Source: Planctomycetota bacterium
GTDB taxonomy: Bacteria; Planctomycetota; Phycisphaerae; WQYP01
Length of the DNA stretch: 6,212 nt
Direction of reading: 5' to 3'
Assembly (NCBI GenBank): GCA_021828935.1
Contig: JAJZCU010000141.1
Span: 1-6,212 of the forward strand
Position 1 is the first letter of the stretch. Every line of letters begins with the position of its first letter. Shown one piece after another: positions 1 to 3,680 of this stretch. The position numbers were made by a program, and so were the translations under genes. The notes below the pieces were generated by a model. It searched no databases. It was given only the letters and a program-made list of their open reading frames with translations, and was not told the origin of the DNA.

Positions 1-78
1 TGCGGACGCGGCTAATCCTGGACTTGGAATGGTTCGCAAATTTCCGTCGCGGATTTTTTTCGGCGGCCAGACGCGCCA
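1..78. other. Unassigned left edge
   Basis: No gene can be called here. On the minus strand an ATG at 79-77 overlaps the stop of the hepT remnant (TAATG) and stays open to the window edge for 26 codons, with a lysine- and arginine-rich product of no recognisable family. On the plus strand a short GC hairpin (TCCG, TCG, CGGA) followed by seven T's ends at 60; its stem is only 4 bp, so it is a weak terminator candidate at best. Confidence 0.2.
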
Positions 79-164
79 TTAAATATGCGCGGAAAGCTTT
101 TTTATCAAAGCCGGCAGATCGCGCTGAACAACCGTCCAAACTGCCGATCATCGCGCCGGGGCAT
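79..164 (-). pseudogene. hepT: hepT (HEPN/DUF86 toxin) remnant with internal deletion
   Basis: This stretch appears to be what is left of the HEPN toxin that normally follows an MntA antitoxin. An ATG at 164-162, overlapping the end of the antitoxin gene as in intact operons, reads MPRRDDR, which resembles the usual HepT start. That frame ends after 19 codons at 107-105. From about 144 down to 82 a different frame reads AVWTVVQRDLPALIKKL before stopping at 81-79; this resembles the conserved HepT C-terminus (W-x-x-V-x-x-D-L-P-x-L). Intact HepT is about 110-120 residues, so roughly 85-90 codons are missing, including the region that should carry the catalytic RxxxxH motif. The junction lies near 141-147 and the two ends are out of frame. 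Family similarity is from memory of DUF86 proteins; the deletion is inferred. Confidence 0.6.
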
Positions 165-456
165 ATTGATCTTCCGCCTCAGCGAGAACCTGCTCGCGAA
201 ATCGTCGGCTAAGTGAACCCGCGGTATGAAGGTCCACTTTTCTGCCCAGCTCACGGCCAAGTTCCTCTTCCATAGTGAAAAAATCCAACCCTACTTCCGC
301 TGCTGGGTCGAACTCGACCAATACGTCTACATCACTTTCAGGCCCGAAATCCCCATGCACGATGGAGCCAAAAAGCGCCAAACGTCGTATCATGTGACGC
401 CGACAAAATTCGGCAATCAGCGCCTTTGGAACGTCGCTTTTATTATGCACAACCAT
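148..456 (-). CDS. mntA: MntA-type nucleotidyltransferase antitoxin (orphan)
   Basis: This 102-residue protein belongs to the minimal nucleotidyltransferase family. In MntA-HepT systems the antitoxin transfers AMP to a tyrosine of the HEPN RNase toxin and so silences it. The family signature G-S-X10-D-X-D is complete: G30, S31, D42 and D44, followed by the typical LVEF strand at 46-49. The C-terminal part (EELGRELGRKVDL and the REQVLAEA end) also fits the family, so the gene seems intact and of normal length. I chose the ATG at 456-454 because GGAGA lies five bases upstream; an ATG 11 codons further upstream lacks such a site. The last 17 bases overlap the start of the hepT remnant, matching a former antitoxin-toxin operon. 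With the toxin deleted, the protein may be inert, act on another HEPN protein elsewhere, or be drifting toward loss. Confidence 0.88.
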   Translation of the reverse strand: MVVHNKSDVPKALIAEFCRRHMIRRLALFGSIVHGDFGPESDVDVLVEFDPAAEVGLDFFTMEEELGRELGRKVDLHTAGSLSRRFREQVLAEAEDQYAPAR

Positions 457-460
457 GGTA

Positions 461-465
461 TCTCC
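461..465 (-). promoter_or_regulatory. Ribosome binding site of the MntA-type gene
   Basis: On the minus strand GGAGA stands five bases before the ATG at 456-454. It decides between this start and the in-frame ATG at 489, which would lengthen the protein by 11 residues not typical of the family. Confidence 0.6.
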
Positions 466-508
466 GTTTGCATCGGCGCGCCGCGACACAGTTCAACTTA
501 CGTTACGA

Positions 509-514
509 ATTATA
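509..514 (-). promoter_or_regulatory. Putative -10 box for the MntA-type gene
   Basis: The minus strand reads TATAAT exactly, which would start a transcript near 501 and give a leader of about 45 bases. No good -35 hexamer stands 16-18 bases upstream; that position falls in the G/C-rich run at 531-541. The call rests on the -10 box and its placement alone. Confidence 0.4.
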
Positions 515-530
515 ACCAGTGGCAGCCGCC

Positions 531-562
531 GGGGCGAGGGGAATCGGGGGTTCGGGTTGGGG
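531..562 (+). other. G-quadruplex-type G-tract run
   Basis: Five G tracts (531-534, 538-541, 546-550, 554-556, 559-562) are separated by loops of 3, 4, 3 and 2 bases. This more than satisfies the usual G3+N1-7 quadruplex rule on the plus strand. It lies in the 257-base gap between the minus-strand antitoxin gene and the rightward gene at 714, directly upstream of the antitoxin's -10 box. A short hairpin (GCCCC, GCT, GGGGC at 571-583) and two TTGCA direct repeats follow it. Folding and any regulatory role are inferred. Confidence 0.55.
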
Positions 563-692
563 ATTCTTGCGCCCCGCTGGGGCTTGCAAAATTCCTTGCA
601 TCTCAAACAACATTGACGCCCGTCCATCTTTTGATTACTCTGCACAACCGTTGCGCTGCGCCGCCGGCCAGCCTCGACGCGCATATTATACA

Positions 693-713
693 CATGTACA
701 TGAGGACTGCCAG
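693..713 (+). promoter_or_regulatory. Palindrome and ribosome binding site before the membrane protein gene
   Basis: A perfect 10-base palindrome, CATGTACATG (693-702), abuts a Shine-Dalgarno sequence GAGGA at 702-706, seven bases before the ATG at 714. The ribosome binding site supports that start over the ATGs at 694 and 700, which lie in another frame and give an unlikely cysteine-rich peptide. A TATTAT at 684-689 could be a -10 box but has no matching -35. Confidence 0.5.
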
Positions 714-1440
714 ATGCCCGAAGCACCTGCCTTGTCTGATGTGCCCGCCGTCACGCTGCCCAATGGCGCCGTGCGGTATATCCTGCCGCAGCGGACGCAA
801 AGACGCTGGCAGTCGGATGATTGTTGCATGCGTAGGCTCCGCCATCGGCATCGGCCTGATTTTGCTGTTCGGCCTGATGTGGGAGCGGCCCATGCTTGAA
901 GCGCGGCCACCGCACGACGTGATGGCACGCATTCTCGTGGACGCAATGGCCGTGGCAGGTTTTATCCCAATCATTATTGGGGTACTGATTGTCGTGGCCA
1001 GTTGGTGGACGCTCGCGCCAAAAGCCCGCAGCATTTTTGTCAGCAAGGACACCATCGGCGTATCCAACAGCCGCGGAGCCGGCAAGCGCACGCCCCATGG
1101 GCACGACATTCACGAATTTATGGAAATCATCGTTATGCCGCAGCTTGGGGCCATTCCGCCTACGGCCTTCGGGCAGCCAGTTGCGGCGCCTGATCCCGCG
1201 GCTGATAACGAGGCCAGCAGCGTGCTTTTCGCCTATTCCAGTGATGCCCCCGTCTTTTTTTTGGCCACCGGCTACCCGCGCCGCACCCTGGCCCCGCTGG
1301 CTCAGGACATTTGCCGTCGCACCGGATTGGCCTTGCGACTGCTGGAACAATACGACGAGAAATACATGGATCGGACGACCGGGGGCGGTCTTTCGGCGGG
1401 CCCGAGCGACATGGCGCCATCCGGCCGGCGACGCGGCTAA
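714..1440 (+). pseudogene. Two-helix membrane protein of unknown function, frameshifted near its N-terminus
   Basis: The gene reads in two frames. From 714 to 815, after a good Shine-Dalgarno site, it encodes 34 residues ending NGAVRYILPQRTQRRWQS, with codons rich in third-position G/C. From 817 to the stop at 1438-1440 the next frame encodes 207 residues starting MIVACV. Removing one base near 813-816 (TCGG to TCG) joins them into a plausible 241-residue protein: a short cytoplasmic N-terminus, helix 1 at about 35-57, helix 2 at about 78-100, and a soluble C-terminal part ending with a GYPRRTLAPL-type segment before an acidic and then low-complexity tail. The layout (short YxLP-type stretch, two helices, mixed alpha/beta tail) resembles uncharacterised planctomycete membrane proteins, by memory only. 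The gene could be truly broken, could start at the internal ATG 817, which has no clear ribosome site, or could be intact with an assembly error. It lies 127 bases before recO on the same strand. Function unknown. Confidence 0.6.
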
Positions 1441-1494
1441 TTCGCCCGGCTCACGATGACACGTTTTCCCCGCGGGCCCCCTCGGCGCCCCGTG

Positions 1495-1528
1495 CGCCAC
1501 CACGGTTTGTTTTCAACCGTGCATGGCG
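1495..1528 (+). other. Extended hairpin between the membrane protein gene and recO
   Basis: CACGGTT (1501-1507) pairs perfectly with AACCGTG (1515-1521) around a seven-base loop. CGCCA (1495-1499) pairs with TGGCG (1524-1528) beneath a small internal loop, giving 12 base pairs in all. No T run follows on either strand, so it is not a standard intrinsic terminator. It sits 39 bases before the chosen recO start and covers the alternative ATG at 1523, which argues against that longer start. It may be an mRNA processing or attenuation element, or a chance fold. Confidence 0.45.
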
Positions 1529-1567
1529 GCACTGGCCAACGGCGGCGCAATTTCCTATTATCACCGC

Positions 1568-2326
1568 ATGAGCAACAACATACGCGACATGGGCATTTGC
1601 CTGCGGGTAGTCGATTTTTCCGAAACCAGCCAGGTGGTCACCCTATTTACCCGCGAAAATGGCCTGCAGCCTGCCATCGCCAAAGGCAGCAAACGCCCCA
1701 AAAAATCAGGCGCCGGCATCTCCGGCCCGCTGGACCTGCTGACCATCGGCGAAATGATGTTCATCCCCAAGCCCACTGGGGATTTGGCCATATTGACCAG
1801 TTGGGATGTGCAAAATTACCGCCCGGCCCTGCGGCATGACTTGCCCGGCCTTAACAGGGCATTGTTGTGCGCTGAAATCACGCTGAACATCCTGCAGCCG
1901 CACGACCCGCACCCTGAACTCTTTGACGATCTGGATGCGACGCTGGATATGCTCGCCGGGCCCCAGTGCCGCCGGGCCTTTTTGGCCTATTGCCTCGCCG
2001 CCTTGGAACACGCAGGTTTTAGCCCCGCATTTTCCCGGTGCCATGTCTGCGGCAAGCCATTGCTGCCGGACCAACCCGCCCAGTTTTTCCCGCATGCCAG
2101 CACGGCCACATGCGGCCAATGTGATAGGCCCGGGGAACGGGTGCGGCTGCCGGGAAACATTCTGCTGGCGCTGAGCCGCCTGCCACGGCCGTCAGAGATG
2201 AAAAATATGGAAGCCAGGGCGGGCAATGCCCAGGCGCTCAACACCGCCCAAGTGCTCCTGCTGGACCAGATTGAATTGGCGACTGATCGGAAGTTAAAGA
2301 CGCGGTCACTGGTGGAATGGTCATAG
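1568..2326 (+). CDS. recO: DNA repair protein RecO
   Basis: RecO helps load RecA onto single-stranded DNA covered by SSB, working with RecR (and RecF) in gap repair and RecFOR recombination in the cytoplasm. The 252-residue product has the family layout. An N-terminal OB fold covers about residues 8-80, with the typical LRVVDFSETSQVVTLFT run (12-28) and the basic AKGSKRPKK loop (38-46) used in DNA binding. A helical middle (about 95-150) follows, with a zinc module of C158-x2-C161 and C182-x2-C185, then a helical C-terminus ending near K242-S252. The length is normal for RecO. The ATG at 1568 is preferred because the OB fold begins soon after it; ATG 1523 would add 15 residues within a hairpin-forming region, and ATG 1589 would trim the N-terminus. 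No strong Shine-Dalgarno site precedes any of them. No RecO partner gene is adjacent. The gene appears intact. Confidence 0.93.
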   Translation: MSNNIRDMGICLRVVDFSETSQVVTLFTRENGLQPAIAKGSKRPKKSGAGISGPLDLLTIGEMMFIPKPTGDLAILTSWDVQNYRPALRHDLPGLNRALLCAEITLNILQPHDPHPELFDDLDATLDMLAGPQCRRAFLAYCLAALEHAGFSPAFSRCHVCGKPLLPDQPAQFFPHASTATCGQCDRPGERVRLPGNILLALSRLPRPSEMKNMEARAGNAQALNTAQVLLLDQIELATDRKLKTRSLVEWS

Positions 2327-2410
2327 GCGCAACGGCCCAGCCGCCGCCGGTTCAACAGAACAAAAGGGGGTGCAACGCGGGCGGGCGTTCACGGGCAAAG
2401 CGACACGGGT

Positions 2411-2432
2411 AAAAAAATTATAAGATTTTTTT
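2411..2432 (+). repeat. A/T inverted repeat upstream of the -35 box
   Basis: AAAAAAAT (2411-2418) and ATTTTTTT (2425-2432) form an exact inverted repeat around TATAAG, running into the -35 hexamer. This is the placement of an UP element for the RNA polymerase alpha subunit, though intrinsically bent DNA or a protein site is equally possible. It is the most AT-rich patch in the window. Confidence 0.5.
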
Positions 2433-2458
2433 GACTCTTCTAAACCGTGTGGTATATT
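2431..2458 (+). promoter_or_regulatory. Housekeeping-type promoter of the PEP-CTERM gene
   Basis: TTGACT (2431-2436, five of six consensus bases) and TATATT (2453-2458, five of six) stand 16 bases apart. A/T tracts precede the -35 box. Transcription would begin near 2465. This is the best promoter match in the window and fits a strongly expressed stand-alone gene. I saw no sigma-54 type GG/GC pair, which some exosortase-associated genes use. Confidence 0.65.
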
Positions 2459-2464
2459 TCATTG

Positions 2465-2683
2465 CAACAGTTTGCAAAACTGTTTCTCCCGTCCCATAAG
2501 AATCGCGTTGCTCCCCATGTTTTTGCTGCCCCGCGCGGCTTACGCATGTGGTTGCGGCGAAGTTTCGGTTGCTCCCGGTCGACGCTGAATTTCAGATCGG
2601 CCAATAGAGTACAAAATGAGTATTGATGACACCGGCCATGTTGGCCCGTGCCCAGTTCTGTTTAATCAAAGGAGGACACCCCT
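2465..2683 (+). promoter_or_regulatory. Long structured 5' leader of the PEP-CTERM mRNA
   Basis: The stretch from the predicted transcript start to the gene is about 220 bases, unusually long. It opens with a perfect 8-bp hairpin, AACAGTTT (2466-2473), loop GCA, AAACTGTT (2477-2484). The nine-base word GTTGCTCCC occurs twice (2507-2515 and 2568-2576). A 5-bp hairpin GGCCA, TGT, TGGCC lies at 2634-2646, about 20 bases before the ribosome site. Two 23-codon reading frames (2517-2588 and 2616-2687) lie within it; the second ends by overlapping the gene's ATG (ATGA), but neither has a clear ribosome site. I match it to no known riboswitch class. A regulatory role is inferred from length and structure. 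The rest of the intergenic stretch, 2327-2410, shows no gene and no intrinsic terminator for recO. Confidence 0.45.
2668..2675 (+). promoter_or_regulatory. Strong Shine-Dalgarno site of the PEP-CTERM gene
   Basis: AAAGGAGG lies eight bases before the ATG at 2684, an almost ideal anti-16S match and the strongest in the window. It fixes the start and, with the promoter and terminator, points to high expression. Confidence 0.85.
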
Positions 2684-3523
2684 ATGAAGCCCCGCATCTC
2701 ATCGGTTTTGGCCTCGGCAGCTTTGGCCAGCATTTTCGCCCTATCGGCAGCTACCGCGTCCGCCACAGTGGTGCTGTCCACCCCGGCATCCATCAGCACC
2801 ACAGGCGTGGTGGTCGGCACGGGCTCGTCGGCCACATTGGGCAAAGACGGCTATTCCATGTTTGCCACTACGCCCCACGGCTCGACCTTCGGTTTCACCG
2901 GCACTTTTGACGCGACCAAGTTTGACGTAAACTACGCCAACAACAACGGGTCTGTCGCAACGCTGGCCCAGAAGCCAGCCTACCTGACCTTATCTCTGGA
3001 CCCCGCGGTGGCCCACCCGTTTATCGCAGCCGCTTACGGCTACCAGCCGATTAACATTGAGACCCCGCCCGGCGGCTACACGCAACCTAACGGCGCGCCG
3101 CAGCCAGGAAACACCGTGGTGCAGTACGAGAGCGGCGAGGGCGGCGCGATTGCCACGAAAGGCGTCAATCAGAATCTGTTCGACCTGACGCTGGGCGCCA
3201 ACGCCCCGGCGAACTTCACGGTGGGCGTGCTGACCGTTAAGGCGGGCGACACGCTGGGGAATCTCACCCTCACCGATGGCAGCGGCGTTTCGTCCACGCA
3301 GACGATTACCACGCCGGGCAATTTTTACTTTTTTAACGTATCGGGGGCGCAGGCCGGGGATGTGCTGGTACTGTCGGGCACACCCAATAATACCAACAAC
3401 GCTCAAATTGCCGGCCTTACGTTTGACAGCGCGACCAGCGCAATTCCTGAACCAGCCACGTTGGGGCTTTTAGGCGTGGGCGCGGTGGCTCTGCTGCGGC
3501 GACGCAAGGCCCGGACAAACTAA
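2684..3523 (+). CDS. PEP-CTERM sorting domain surface protein
   Basis: This 279-residue protein is predicted to be exported and processed by an exosortase, which recognises the PEP motif and cuts or transfers the protein at the cell surface. It has a signal peptide with a basic start (K2, R4), a hydrophobic core at about 8-22 and a likely cut after A27 (ASA). The mature body (about 28-250) has no cysteine, is rich in G, T, N, A and V, and looks like a beta-sandwich-type extracellular protein; I recognise no enzyme motif. The C-terminus is a textbook PEP-CTERM tail: IPEP at 254-257, a hydrophobic helix at about 259-271 and the basic stop RRRK at 272-275. The gene stands alone, with its own strong promoter, long leader, near-ideal ribosome site and intrinsic terminator, suggesting an abundant structural or matrix protein. 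The exosortase is not in this window. Specific function unknown. Confidence 0.9.
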   Translation: MKPRISSVLASAALASIFALSAATASATVVLSTPASISTTGVVVGTGSSATLGKDGYSMFATTPHGSTFGFTGTFDATKFDVNYANNNGSVATLAQKPAYLTLSLDPAVAHPFIAAAYGYQPINIETPPGGYTQPNGAPQPGNTVVQYESGEGGAIATKGVNQNLFDLTLGANAPANFTVGVLTVKAGDTLGNLTLTDGSGVSSTQTITTPGNFYFFNVSGAQAGDVLVLSGTPNNTNNAQIAGLTFDSATSAIPEPATLGLLGVGAVALLRRRKARTN

Positions 3524-3544
3524 AAAAATACGTAGTCCCAGTAC

Positions 3545-3584
3545 GGGGCGCGCACAGCGTGGGCGGTGCGTGCCCCTTTTTTTT
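3545..3584 (+). terminator. Intrinsic terminator after the PEP-CTERM gene
   Basis: GGGGCGCGCAC (3545-3555) pairs with GTGCGTGCCCC (3566-3576) through 11 base pairs with one G-U wobble and a ten-base loop. Eight T's follow directly (3577-3584). It begins 21 bases after the stop codon and separates this transcript from the gene at 3681. Confidence 0.93.
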
Positions 3585-3640
3585 GCCCGGTCGGCGGCCA
3601 CCTTTTCACCCGCACTGTTTCCTTGGAATTGCATTTCTTT

Positions 3641-3660
3641 TATCATGGCATGCGGCCATG
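3641..3660 (+). promoter_or_regulatory. Putative -10 box overlapping an inverted repeat
   Basis: In the 96 bases between the terminator and the gene at 3681, TATCAT (3641-3646) resembles a -10 box, with only a weak TTTCCT 17 bases upstream as -35. The exact inverted repeat CATGGC (3644-3649), ATGCG, GCCATG (3655-3660) overlaps it, a layout that could serve as an operator or as a small hairpin just before the ribosome site. Both readings are tentative. Confidence 0.3.
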
Positions 3661-3667
3661 CACTCGG

Positions 3668-3675
3668 AAGAGGAA
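3668..3675 (+). promoter_or_regulatory. Ribosome binding site of the LamG/DUF5695-like gene
   Basis: AAGAGGAA ends five bases before the ATG at 3681. It settles the start of the long gene that runs off the right edge and places a signal peptide at its N-terminus. Confidence 0.7.
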
Positions 3676-3680
3676 ATGGA

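Noticed and set aside
5..16. Twelve bases GACGCGGCTAAT repeated at 1430-1441, where they form the stop of the membrane protein gene
   Set aside because: A 12-base match is expected about once by chance in a window of this size, and the flanks do not match, so it is not taken as an attachment site or duplication.
571..583. GCCCC, GCT, GGGGC hairpin as a terminator
   Set aside because: The stem is only 5 bp and no T run follows on either strand.
226..693. Plus-strand open stretch continuous with the membrane protein frame, allowing a 404-residue reading
   Set aside because: The first 230 bases lie antisense to the MntA-type gene and the rest crosses a non-coding G-rich region; the peptide is rich in C, H and W with no family features. 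Real coding begins at 714.
751..1503. Long minus-strand open frame opposite the membrane protein gene
   Set aside because: It is a shadow of GC-rich coding sequence: the product is rich in R, H, G and Q with no domain, and the plus strand has membrane helices and a ribosome site.
2327..2683. Sigma-54 promoter, as seen before some exosortase-linked genes
   Set aside because: No GG-N10-GC pair in a TGGCAC-N5-TTGC-like context was found; the housekeeping-type promoter at 2431-2458 explains expression better.
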